Positions 16,823 through 24,070 of a stretch of DNA of 38,716 nt are shown here, one piece after another. Source of the DNA: Marinococcus halophilus (GTDB lineage: Bacteria; Bacillota; Bacilli; Bacillales; Marinococcaceae); NCBI RefSeq assembly GCF_002265875.1, contig NZ_NPFA01000010.1, forward strand, positions 82,325 through 121,040, given 5' to 3'. The notes under the pieces were generated by a model that saw only the letters and a program-made list of their open reading frames with translations, ran no database searches and was not told where the DNA came from. Position 1 is the first letter of the stretch. Every line of letters starts with the position of its first letter. Made by a program: the position numbers and the translations under genes.

Positions 16823-16855
16823 AAAAAAGCCGCCTGGGGGTGCTCCCCCGGCGGC
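16823..16855 (-). terminator. Terminator of galU
   Basis: On the minus strand GCCGCCGGGGG and CCCCCAGGCGGC pair with one bulged base around AGCA, followed by TTTTTT. It lies 18 nt after the galU stop. Confidence 0.88.
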
Positions 16856-16872
16856 GCTTGCGGTTGAAATGT

Positions 16873-17760
16873 TTACTTTTTGTCCGTTTCTTTTTGCAGA
16901 ATACTGTTCTGCAGATAATCTTCAAGCGGCTCACGCAGATCTTCCCGATTTAGGGCAAAATCGATCGTTGCTTTAACAAAGCCGAATTTGTCGCCAACAT
17001 CATAGCGTACCCCGTTAAATTCATACGCCAGCACATCCTGGCTTTCGTTCAGCTTCGTAATGGCATCTGTCAGCTGAATTTCATTGCCCGATCCCGGCGG
17101 CAGCGTTTCGAGAATGTCGAAAATTTCAGGCGTTAAAACGTAGCGTCCCATTACTGCGTAATTGGAAGGCGCATCCGCAAGGTCCGGCTTTTCCTTTAAG
17201 CCCTGTACTTTGTGTACGCCAGATTCTTCTTCACTTTTCGGATCAATGATGCCGTATTTGGAGACGTCCTGGTCGGGAACCTGCTGCACACCGACGACTG
17301 AACTCTGGTACTTATCAAAAACGTCGGTGAGCTGCTTCATGCACGGCTCATCCGAATGGACAATATCGTCTCCAAGCAGAACGGCAAACGGCTCATCTCC
17401 AATAAAGCGGTGAGCGCACCAGATGGCGTGGCCGAGGCCTTTCGGCTCTTTTTGGCGGATATAGTGGATGTTTGCCATGTTGGAAATCTGCTGGACCTCT
17501 TCGAGCTGCTTCGTTTTGTTTTTCTTTTCAAGCGTCTGCTCCAGCTCATACGAAACGTCAAAATGGTCCTCAATCGCACGTTTGCCGCGTCCGCTCACAA
17601 TAATAATGTCTTCAATGCCGGCAGCAATCGCTTCTTCTACTATGTATTGAATAGTGGGTTTATCCACGATAGGAAGCATTTCCTTCGGCTGTGCCTTTGT
17701 CGCTGGCAGAAAACGTGTTCCAAGCCCCGCGGCCGGAATAATAGCTTTACGTACTTTCAT
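16873..17760 (-). CDS. galU: UTP-glucose-1-phosphate uridylyltransferase
   Basis: 295 residues. It makes UDP-glucose for glycolipids, teichoic acid decoration and, via Ugd, UDP-glucuronate. The nucleotide-binding signature [19 protein letters not shown] begins at residue 5, followed by [33 protein letters not shown] and LLGDDIV, and later [12 protein letters not shown], all typical of GtaB/GalU. The ATG at 17760 has a GGAGG site; an in-frame extension of 18 codons upstream has none and is discarded. It is convergent with the SLAP gene, each having its own terminator. Confidence 0.96.
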   Translation of the reverse strand: MKVRKAIIPAAGLGTRFLPATKAQPKEMLPIVDKPTIQYIVEEAIAAGIEDIIIVSGRGKRAIEDHFDVSYELEQTLEKKNKTKQLEEVQQISNMANIHYIRQKEPKGLGHAIWCAHRFIGDEPFAVLLGDDIVHSDEPCMKQLTDVFDKYQSSVVGVQQVPDQDVSKYGIIDPKSEEESGVHKVQGLKEKPDLADAPSNYAVMGRYVLTPEIFDILETLPPGSGNEIQLTDAITKLNESQDVLAYEFNGVRYDVGDKFGFVKATIDFALNREDLREPLEDYLQNSILQKETDKK

Positions 17761-18039
17761 CTTTTTTCCTCCTTGATAACTGTGCTGCGCGCTCTGCACG
17801 CAGGTTAAATACAAGACAAATCAAGCTGTATTCAACATACCATAATGAATAGGAAATACAAATACATGAAATAAAATCATCCTGCTTAAATTTTCCAAAA
17901 GCTGTACCAGGGCTCCCAAAGTATTGTCACATTCTGCTTCTTCCTTTTGTTGGAATATATGGTATAGTATTTATATTCTAACATGAAAGGAGGCGCGACC
18001 GCGTTTTTTTCTGCTCCCAGGCCCAGTCTGCGGCCTTAT

Positions 18040-18067
18040 TTTCACCAACCCCCTCCTCTTGGTGAAA
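18040..18067 (+). other. Perfect hairpin upstream of the Y1-like gene
   Basis: TTTCACCAA (18040-18048) and TTGGTGAAA (18059-18067) pair perfectly around a pyrimidine-only loop CCCCCTCCTC. It sits 36 nt before the Y1-like start. The loop contains CCTCC, complementary to GGAGG at 17988-17992 and partly to the gene's own GAGGTG site. It could be an IS200-type left-end hairpin kept as a relic, or a translational control element. Confidence 0.6.
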
Positions 18068-18103
18068 TCCCCCTGCAAATCGTTACCGAAAGAGGTGATA
18101 CCC

Positions 18104-18670
18104 ATGCCCCGGGAAGAACGCCTTTGGTTTCCAGGCACTGTCTACTATATTACTGCAGCTGGGGCTTCCAACCGCACGTTATTTCCCAACGAAAAAGATT
18201 ATAAACAATACGTATACTTATTGGCTAAAGTAATTAATACCACCAAGCTCGACCTGCACGCCTATTGCCTGCTTCCAGGCAGTATTCATCTGTTGGCCGA
18301 ATCCACCTACGTTTCTATCTCCACTATTATGCGGGAGCTGCATGCTTCCTACGCCATGCACTACCGGCGCCATTATGAAACCAGCGGCCCGGTCTTCCAG
18401 GCCCGTTATCATTCTGAACTTCTTCCGGACGAAACATCCTTTTTTGAGCACAGCCGCCGGATACATCTGCTTCCCACTGAAAGGCTGGACCATTCATACT
18501 CGGGAACGTACCGGTGGTGCAGTGCCCGGGACTATCTCGCACCGCAGCCCGAGTACGCCCCGAAACACCCCTTTTTATCCCTTGAACGTACCCTTGCATT
18601 TTTCCCCTCCCCCAGGCATGAATACTTTCATCGTTTTTTACACCACACGTCTGCATTCCAGGCCTACTAA
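18104..18670 (+). CDS. Y1 (IS200/REP-type) transposase-like protein lacking an intact HUH motif
   Basis: 188 residues. The fold-defining segments of the Y1_Tnp family are all recognisable: the N-terminal WFPGTVYYITAAG (family WxPGxxYHIT), the DYKQYVYLL helix, LHAYCLLPGSIHLLAE, the tyrosine helix ELHASYAMHYRRHY and GPVFQARYHSELL. The metal-binding HUH should read H-x-H in the family motif AYCLMPNHVHLL; here residues 60-62 are S-I-H, so the first His is lost, as is the preceding Asn. Y83 is the likely catalytic Tyr and is retained. The frame is intact, the ribosome binding site is strong (GAGGTGAT), and the ssbB-like gene starts 18 nt after the stop. No terminal repeats of a mobile element were found. 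A domesticated ssDNA-binding protein is inferred. Confidence 0.8.
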   Translation: MPREERLWFPGTVYYITAAGASNRTLFPNEKDYKQYVYLLAKVINTTKLDLHAYCLLPGSIHLLAESTYVSISTIMRELHASYAMHYRRHYETSGPVFQARYHSELLPDETSFFEHSRRIHLLPTERLDHSYSGTYRWCSARDYLAPQPEYAPKHPFLSLERTLAFFPSPRHEYFHRFLHHTSAFQAY

Positions 18671-18688
18671 CAATTCAGGAGTGATTAC

Positions 18689-19075
18689 ATGTTTAACCAA
18701 GTGACGCTTGTCGGCAGATTCACCCGGGATCCCGAATTAACCTATACGAAAGACGGCACCCCGGTATGCAACTTCACCCTCGCTGTCCAGCGGTCCTTTC
18801 GCAACCAGGACGGGGAATATGATGCTGATTTCGTACCTGTTACCGTATGGAGACGGCAGGCGGAAACGACGTGCGAATACTGTCACAAAGGAGCTATGGT
18901 CGGTGTAAAAGGAAGAATTAATACCCGGCTCTACGATAACAAAGACAACAAGCGTGTTCAGGTGGTCGAAGTAAACGCCGAAGACGTCCGGTTTTTAAAG
19001 CTGCAATACAACTCTCCCGAAGAACCGCCGGAAAGCATTGGTTTAAATACTGAGCCCTTCCCTGCCGGCATCTAA
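18689..19075 (+). CDS. ssbB: Single-stranded DNA-binding protein, SsbB-like
   Basis: 128 residues: one OB-fold domain (MFNQVTLVGRFTRDPELTYTKDG at the N-terminus, FTLAVQRSF, FVPVTVWRRQAE, and GAMVGVKGRINTRLYDN) followed by a short tail. The tail ends PFPAGI and lacks the acidic DDDxPF tip that essential SsbA uses to recruit repair proteins. This fits SsbB (YwpH), which protects incoming single strands during natural transformation in B. subtilis. It is downstream of the Y1-like gene in the same operon, with site CAGGAGTG. A terminator follows at 19129. Confidence 0.9.
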   Translation: MFNQVTLVGRFTRDPELTYTKDGTPVCNFTLAVQRSFRNQDGEYDADFVPVTVWRRQAETTCEYCHKGAMVGVKGRINTRLYDNKDNKRVQVVEVNAEDVRFLKLQYNSPEEPPESIGLNTEPFPAGI

Positions 19076-19128
19076 TAATTTTTCTCCCTTCCATTAAACC
19101 CCCGCTCTATCCTCCCCGTTTGAAAACA

Positions 19129-19161
19129 AAGTCCCCCGCACTCCTCTGCAGGGGACTTTTT
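19129..19161. terminator. Terminator between ssbB and the VanZ-like gene
   Basis: AAGTCCCC and GGGGACTT pair, with GCA/TGC extending the stem inward, followed by TTTTT on plus. The complementary strand has TTTGTTTTC after the stem, so it may serve both convergent genes. Confidence 0.85.
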
Positions 19162-19675
19162 ACATATATTTCGAGCCATATCTCCACAGCCAGCCTAAAA
19201 CTACAATGACCGCTGCGGCGGTTACTCCGGTCATATCGAGGACTACGTCCTGCCACATGCCGTGCCTGTCCGGACTGAAGTGCTGCCGGAATTCGTCAAC
19301 CAGGGCAAATAGAAACACAAAACTATAGGCCCCTGCAAGCTTTCCCCAAAATGAAAAACTATACGGGTACACTGCAAACAGTGCCGCCATAAATATAACG
19401 GTGAACATAAACACATGACTTGCCTTGCGGATAAAAAATTCCACATACCCTTCGACGCCGGAAGCAGCTACGCTCACCGGGTCCCCGCCATAAGTAAAGG
19501 AAGGCACGGAAACATACGGCTGCAGCCATTCAAACGGCACATGCTCGAGCCACGGCCGGATATCCTGCTGCTGATAAGGCATCGAAGTTGAAATAAGAAT
19601 GGTCAGTACAGCACCTGCAAGCGGCAGCACAAACAGCCAATTGGGTGCGGACAGTTTTTCTGCTCGTATCTCCAA
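19160..19675 (-). CDS. VanZ-like membrane protein
   Basis: 171 residues with about four hydrophobic segments (near 14-30, 88-103, 108-125 and 147-165). The VanZ-family motif FIRKASHVFMFTVIFMAAL lies around residues 80-98, and the conserved acidic/aromatic ALVDEFRQHFSPDRHGMWQDVVLDMTG follows near 125-150. The family is named after the teicoplanin-resistance accessory VanZ; chromosomal members like this are common and of unknown role, so resistance should not be assumed. The start is TTG behind GAAGGT. It follows the SLC13 gene on the same strand by 61 nt. Confidence 0.82.
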   Translation of the reverse strand: MEIRAEKLSAPNWLFVLPLAGAVLTILISTSMPYQQQDIRPWLEHVPFEWLQPYVSVPSFTYGGDPVSVAASGVEGYVEFFIRKASHVFMFTVIFMAALFAVYPYSFSFWGKLAGAYSFVFLFALVDEFRQHFSPDRHGMWQDVVLDMTGVTAAAVIVVLGWLWRYGSKYM

Positions 19676-19736
19676 GGTGCTTACCTTCTTTCTTTTTATT
19701 TTCAGTATAAAAAACTTGTGGGCGTTTTTCCAATTT

Positions 19737-21515
19737 TTAACCCCATACCGTCCATGTAATACTGATTGTGATAGTCATTACAATCAGGCTTACCGGCACA
19801 CCGATTTTCATAAAATCGGTAAAACGATAGCCGCCCTGCGTGTATACAAATAAATTCGTCTGGTAGCCGATCGGCGTAATAAAGCTTGCCGATGCTGCAA
19901 TCGCAACAATGACTGCCGCTGCTACAGGGGATACAGATAAAATATCCACTGTTTCCAGTGCCACCGGAAGCATAACGATAGCCGCCGCATTATTGGTTAC
20001 CACTTCCGTGAATATATTTGTGAGTACATACAGGGCAGTAAATACTCCAAGGACGCCAAACGGCATAAACCATTCGATCATCTGTTCAGCCAGAAGCGAG
20101 GCTGCCCCGGTACTCATCATCGCTTCTCCAAGCCCAAAAGCAGCGGCAATGACAATCAGCACTTCGTATGGAATATAGCGGTGGACATCTGTAAGTGACA
20201 GTGATCCAGTTACGAGCAGGCCGGCGACAGCAATCAGCGCTGCATAAAAAATAGGAATAATCTGCAGAGCCGCCAGAACAACCATCAGCACCATCATGAC
20301 AAGCGGCAGCCAGCTTTTCCATCTCGGTCCTTTTAAAAAGGGATTCACGCTATTTTTTAGTACGTGAAAATCATTATGAGCGCTCGTTTTTTGTTCAAAT
20401 TCCGGGCCAGCCAAAAGCAGGAGCGTGTCCCCCGGCTTTACCACCATTTCTTTCATTTCCGGCGAGTAGCTTTCATCATAACGATGAATACCGATAATTG
20501 CGGCATCAAACCGCTGGTCAAAGAATATGTCTTTTAATTTGGTGAATAAAATATTAGAGTAATGAGTTACCATTACTTCCATCAGTTTTCGTTCTTTTGG
20601 CTGTTCAGATGCCTGTGCTTCGTTTGCTTCTGTTTTGATATTGAGTCCTTCAATGTTTTCAAGCACAGCTACCTGGGCCAGATCTCCGTAAACAACCAGG
20701 CAGTCGCCGGGCTCGAGTACATGGTGTTCGCCGACCTCTCTGCTGCCCGGGGCGTCTTTTGGTATCACTGCAAGCAGCTGCATCGAAGGATCGTTAATAA
20801 AACCTGCCCGTTTCAGTGTCTCTCCGAGATGCTTGTATGCCGGCGTGATTTCGAGCTTCAGCATATACTTCCGCCGGCCTTCCTTCTGATAGAACAGCGG
20901 GGGTTTCCGTGCCGGCAGAATCTTTATGCCAACCGTTAAAATAAAGATGGTGACAGCAATTGTTGCCGGGATGCCGATTAAGGCGAGCTGAAAAAAATGA
21001 AACCCTGCGTAGCCCCGCTCCAACAGAAGCCCATGCACAACAAGGTTGGTGGACGTGCCTATTAGTGTAATCGTGCCCCCAATAATCGTGGCGTAGGATA
21101 GAGGAAGCAGAAACTTGGACGGAGCGAGGTCATACTTTTCACACCATCGTTTCACAAGCGGTGAAAACGTTGCTACGATCGGTGTGTTGTTTAAAAAACC
21201 GCTCATAAGCGCCGATGGTACAAGCATTCTCATTAATGAACCCCTCGGGGTGCGCCCTTTACTCAGCACCCCTTCCACGAAACGGTCGACAATGCCGGTC
21301 TGCTGGACGGCCCCTGCGACAATACAAAGAAGGCCAACGGTCAGCATGCCCTGGTTGGCAAACCCCTTCAGCCCCTGTTGCGGGGTAATAAGCCCCGTGA
21401 CCAACAGCAAAGAAAGCACGAATAGAAAAATAATACTCGGTCTCGCAATTTCTTTCATCAACGCCCCCACCATCGCCAATACGATAATAAGCACCCATGC
21501 AATCTCCCAGGACAC
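19737..21515 (-). CDS. SLC13-type anion permease with two RCK_C (TrkA-C) domains
   Basis: 592 residues from a GTG with a GGAGGTGA site; an upstream ATG in frame overlaps that site. Hydrophobic helices occupy about 1-200 and 400-592. Between them lies a cytosolic part with two TrkA-C-like domains (about 215-300 and 310-395: RREVGEHHVLEPGDCLVVYGDL and EMVVKPGDTLLLLAG). Family motifs of the DASS/SLC13 group include NNTPIVATFSPLV, TIIGGTITLIGTSTNLVVHG and, in the second half, NNAAAIVMLPVAL and ITPIGYQTNLFVYTQGGY. Members carry sulfate, dicarboxylates or similar anions with Na+; the substrate cannot be told from sequence. Confidence 0.88.
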   Translation of the reverse strand: MSWEIAWVLIIVLAMVGALMKEIARPSIIFLFVLSLLLVTGLITPQQGLKGFANQGMLTVGLLCIVAGAVQQTGIVDRFVEGVLSKGRTPRGSLMRMLVPSALMSGFLNNTPIVATFSPLVKRWCEKYDLAPSKFLLPLSYATIIGGTITLIGTSTNLVVHGLLLERGYAGFHFFQLALIGIPATIAVTIFILTVGIKILPARKPPLFYQKEGRRKYMLKLEITPAYKHLGETLKRAGFINDPSMQLLAVIPKDAPGSREVGEHHVLEPGDCLVVYGDLAQVAVLENIEGLNIKTEANEAQASEQPKERKLMEVMVTHYSNILFTKLKDIFFDQRFDAAIIGIHRYDESYSPEMKEMVVKPGDTLLLLAGPEFEQKTSAHNDFHVLKNSVNPFLKGPRWKSWLPLVMMVLMVVLAALQIIPIFYAALIAVAGLLVTGSLSLTDVHRYIPYEVLIVIAAAFGLGEAMMSTGAASLLAEQMIEWFMPFGVLGVFTALYVLTNIFTEVVTNNAAAIVMLPVALETVDILSVSPVAAAVIVAIAASASFITPIGYQTNLFVYTQGGYRFTDFMKIGVPVSLIVMTITISITWTVWG

Positions 21516-21605
21516 GCCGTCACCTCCCTCCATGTGTAATCCATAGTATTTTAATATGTTTAATCAAATTTAGACTCATAACCCATTATACTTATCGGCA
21601 GGTAA

Positions 21606-21634
21606 TTGTAAAGGAACACTATATGTTTTACACT
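21606..21634 (+). promoter_or_regulatory. Candidate promoter of the ferredoxin gene
   Basis: TTGTAA, 17 nt, TACACT (4 of 6 and 4 of 6 consensus). It lies 107 nt before the ferredoxin start in a divergent intergenic region. Modest match. Confidence 0.35.
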
Positions 21635-21741
21635 AGGAGAAGAGAGGTTTCTTACTAGGCGCCGGCTTTCTTCATTGGAGAGACAGGTTTTCGGCGCGTA
21701 CTCACAAATCTCTTGAATATTTCGAAAAGAGGTGAACCAAA

Positions 21742-21981
21742 ATGGCATTCGTCATTACATCGCCATGTATAGAGGAAAAAGCAGGGGAATGCGTGGATGT
21801 TTGTCCTGTAGACTGTATCGAAGAAGGAAAAGAGCAATTTTATATTGATCCGGACGTTTGTATCGACTGTGGTGCCTGTGTAGTTGTCTGTCCAGTAGAA
21901 GCAATCGTGGAGGACACTGAACTGACACCGGAAACAGAACCGTATCTGGAAAAAGCAAAACAGTACTTCGGTACAGAATAG
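21742..21981 (+). CDS. fer: 7Fe ferredoxin ([3Fe-4S][4Fe-4S])
   Basis: 79 residues. The cysteine pattern is C9-x7-C17-x3-C21-P and C40-x2-C43-x2-C46-x3-C50-P. In 7Fe ferredoxins C9, C17 and C50 would hold the [3Fe-4S] cluster and C21, C40, C43 and C46 the [4Fe-4S] cluster. The position that would complete a second [4Fe-4S] cluster is E12, not Cys, and C25 is the usual extra cysteine. The sequence closely follows the Bacillus 7Fe ferredoxin (FYIDPDVCIDCGACVVVCPV). It is a soluble electron carrier; its partners cannot be told from this window. The ATG follows AGAGGTG. A strong terminator follows, so it is monocistronic. Confidence 0.95.
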   Translation: MAFVITSPCIEEKAGECVDVCPVDCIEEGKEQFYIDPDVCIDCGACVVVCPVEAIVEDTELTPETEPYLEKAKQYFGTE

Positions 21982-21986
21982 ATCAG

Positions 21987-22016
21987 ATCCCGCTTTTTAT
22001 TAGCGGGATTTTTATA
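21987..22016 (+). terminator. Terminator of the ferredoxin gene
   Basis: ATCCCGCT and AGCGGGAT form an 8-bp stem followed by TTTTATATTTT. Confidence 0.9.
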
Positions 22017-22089
22017 TTTTATAATTAGGCAGATTAAATTGGGTGAAAACGGGTAAACCATTACTACCCCACCCCATACCTCGATTATT

Positions 22090-22170
22090 GAACCGGTTTA
22101 AGGCAGCATTATCTGCTGCCTGGTTCATGATTGCGCCACTTCCTGATGCCCGCAGGCTTATGCCTGTGGG
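22090..22170. other. Tandem hairpins between fer and opuAC
   Basis: First hairpin: outer GAACC/GGTTC and inner AGGCAGCA/TGCTGCCT around TTATC (22090-22126), with a 6-nt bulge GGTTTA on one side. Second: CCCGCAGGC/GCCTGTGGG around TTAT (22149-22170). Both lie outside the two terminators of the flanking genes and have no T-run, so they are not explained as terminators. Function unknown; a small structured RNA or an extragenic repeat is possible. Confidence 0.5.
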
Positions 22171-22193
22171 TATTTGGTGTAGTTAGCCATAAA

Positions 22194-22225
22194 GAAAGCC
22201 GGAACTCTCAGGAGCTCCGGCTTTC
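22194..22225. terminator. Terminator of opuAC
   Basis: GAAAGCCGGA and TCCGGCTTTC pair (with further internal pairing), followed on the minus strand by TTTAT. It lies just after the opuAC stop. Confidence 0.85.
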
Positions 22226-22230
22226 TACGT

Positions 22231-23172
22231 TTATTCTTCTGATTCAAGATCTTCAATCGATTCGATATCCATATATTCCGGTACAACCAGGCCCGTGATT
22301 GCGCCTTCGAGGTTCGGACCAAGATCTTCATAGCTGTCGCCGTATTCTTCCATCTGGCTCGCGTGTGTGTTCGGGAACCAGCCGGAAACCATGCCGTCTG
22401 CTTCACCGTCAGCAACGGCCGCAAACATTGGCCCCGCTTCAAGCTGAGTTAACGTTACATCATAGCCAAGGTCGGTAAGCACTTCTCCGACTACGTTCGT
22501 AGAAGCAATTTCAGAATCCCAGGCAACGTACACAAGTTCAATTGCTTCACCGTCGACTTCCTCTACGCCGTCAGTCCATTCAGATACCATATCTTCGTTT
22601 TCATCGACCCATGCAGCAGCAGCTTCAGCCGGTTCTGTGCCGTCCTGAATCTCTACCATGATTTCTTCCATGTTAGAAGCTTCCCACTGGAACTGATCGA
22701 GGAACTGGTACGCCCCCGGTAGATCCTCTTCGAGTCCCTGGCGCACCACGGTATGAATATCGTCACCGTCACCGTAAGAGCCCTCCGGATCCTCCAGGTA
22801 TTTCAAATCATATTCGGCGAATTTCCAGTGAGGGGTCCAGCCGGTGACAATGATCGGTTCTTCATTTGCAATCGCGTCCCCAAGTGCACTAGTCATTGCC
22901 GCTCCTGAGCTTGCCTGGAGATTCCAGTTGCTAAGGTTGTAATCTTCAATCGCCTGGTCTGTTTGAGACATAATGCCAGCCCCAGCGTCAATGCCGGTAA
23001 TCGTGTAGTCTACTTCTTCGCCAAAACCTCCCGAAGAGGATTCTTCACTCGATCCGGAATCGTCAGAGCCGCCGGATTCTTCGGAATCTCCGCCACCGCC
23101 GCACGCGGTCATAATTGCAGCCATTGAAACTCCGGCTGCGCCTAAACCAGCTTTTCTCCATAATTTTTCCAT
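22231..23172 (-). CDS. opuAC: Glycine betaine ABC transporter, substrate-binding lipoprotein
   Basis: 313 residues. The signal peptide ends in a lipobox MTAC (Cys near residue 24), followed by a Gly/Ser/Glu/Asp linker, so the protein is tethered outside the membrane. The binding domain has three Trp-containing motifs that match the aromatic cage of OpuAC proteins: VTGWTPHWKFAEYDL, YVAWDSEIAST and VSGWFPNTH. Glycine betaine or proline betaine is the expected ligand. The mature protein is markedly acidic, in line with a saline habitat. It is the last gene of the operon, 58 nt after the permease and before a terminator. Confidence 0.93.
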   Translation of the reverse strand: MEKLWRKAGLGAAGVSMAAIMTACGGGGDSEESGGSDDSGSSEESSSGGFGEEVDYTITGIDAGAGIMSQTDQAIEDYNLSNWNLQASSGAAMTSALGDAIANEEPIIVTGWTPHWKFAEYDLKYLEDPEGSYGDGDDIHTVVRQGLEEDLPGAYQFLDQFQWEASNMEEIMVEIQDGTEPAEAAAAWVDENEDMVSEWTDGVEEVDGEAIELVYVAWDSEIASTNVVGEVLTDLGYDVTLTQLEAGPMFAAVADGEADGMVSGWFPNTHASQMEEYGDSYEDLGPNLEGAITGLVVPEYMDIESIEDLESEE

Positions 23173-23230
23173 GTAAATTACTCCCCTTTTGTTTGAATTA
23201 TATGGATACTTCCATTAACGGAAGGTGTTC

Positions 23231-24070
23231 CTATTTTCGCTTACTTGCTCCAATACCCTGCGTCAGCCGGTCCAGGATAATCGCCACAATCACGATCGCA
23301 AGACCGGCCTCAAAGCCGCCGCCAACGTCGTTCCGGCCGACGGCAAAGTAGACGGCCGTGCCGAGGCCGTCCGCCCCGATCATTGAGGCAATGACGACCA
23401 TCGACAGCGCCAGCATGATCGTCTGATTAATCCCCGCCATAATCGTTGTTTTGGCCATCGGGAGCTGTACCTTGAACAGCTTTTGGTTCCCCGTCGACCC
23501 GAAGGCCTCCGACGCTTCAATGATTTCGGTCGGCACCTGGCGGATGCCGAGGTTCGTAAAACGGATTGTCGGCGGCATCGCGAAGATTACGGAGGCAACG
23601 ACCCCCGGCACCATGCCGATCCCGAAAAACGCCACGGCCGGGATCAGGTACACAAAGGCGGGCATCGTCTGCATAAAGTCAAGCACCGGCTTCACGGCGC
23701 CTTCTACAACCGGGCTCCGGGACATCCAGATGCCGACCGGCACCCCGATCACTATGGAAATCAGCCCGGCGGTTAGTACGATGGCGAGCGTGAGCACCAT
23801 GTCCTCCCAATAGCCTAGGTTCCAGATCAGGAGCAGCCCAAGCAGAACAAACACCGTGAGCCCGATTTTCCGGCCGGCGAACCAGAACGTTAATCCGGTC
23901 ATGATTAACAGCAGCAGCCACGGCGGGAAAATGCCGAACAACCATTCGAAGCCGCTGATCAAGTAACCAACAATATCCGTCAGAGGCCCAAAAATAAATT
24001 CTGCCTGGGTCAGCCAGGACACAAACGCGTCAATCCAGTCAGCCAGCGGAAGCGGTGTAATCTTATTCAA
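23231..24070 (-). CDS. opuAB: Glycine betaine ABC transporter permease
   Basis: 279 residues with about six or seven membrane helices. The binding-protein-dependent permease domain spans about 90-275, and its EAA-type loop lies around FGSTGNQKLFKVQLPMAKTT (ATPase contact). The N-terminal part, with a helix near residues 30-50 and FGIFPPWLLLLIM, is typical of OpuAB/ProW. The start is TTG, overlapping the ATPase stop by 8 nt, with a GGAGG site 8 nt before it, so the two are translationally coupled. Confidence 0.94.
   Translation of the reverse strand: MNKITPLPLADWIDAFVSWLTQAEFIFGPLTDIVGYLISGFEWLFGIFPPWLLLLIMTGLTFWFAGRKIGLTVFVLLGLLLIWNLGYWEDMVLTLAIVLTAGLISIVIGVPVGIWMSRSPVVEGAVKPVLDFMQTMPAFVYLIPAVAFFGIGMVPGVVASVIFAMPPTIRFTNLGIRQVPTEIIEASEAFGSTGNQKLFKVQLPMAKTTIMAGINQTIMLALSMVVIASMIGADGLGTAVYFAVGRNDVGGGFEAGLAIVIVAIILDRLTQGIGASKRK

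Noticed and set aside
16873-17814. Longer galU start with 18 extra residues
   Set aside because: The ATG at 17760 has a GGAGG site and the extension does not match the family.
17983-18204. ATG followed by AAAGGAGG and a 73-codon frame before the Y1-like gene
   Set aside because: The Shine-Dalgarno lies after the ATG, the frame has no recognisable protein and it overlaps the hairpin and the Y1-like start.
19160-19675. Glycopeptide resistance gene vanZ
   Set aside because: Only the domain family matches; no vanA-type cluster is present, so resistance is not supported.
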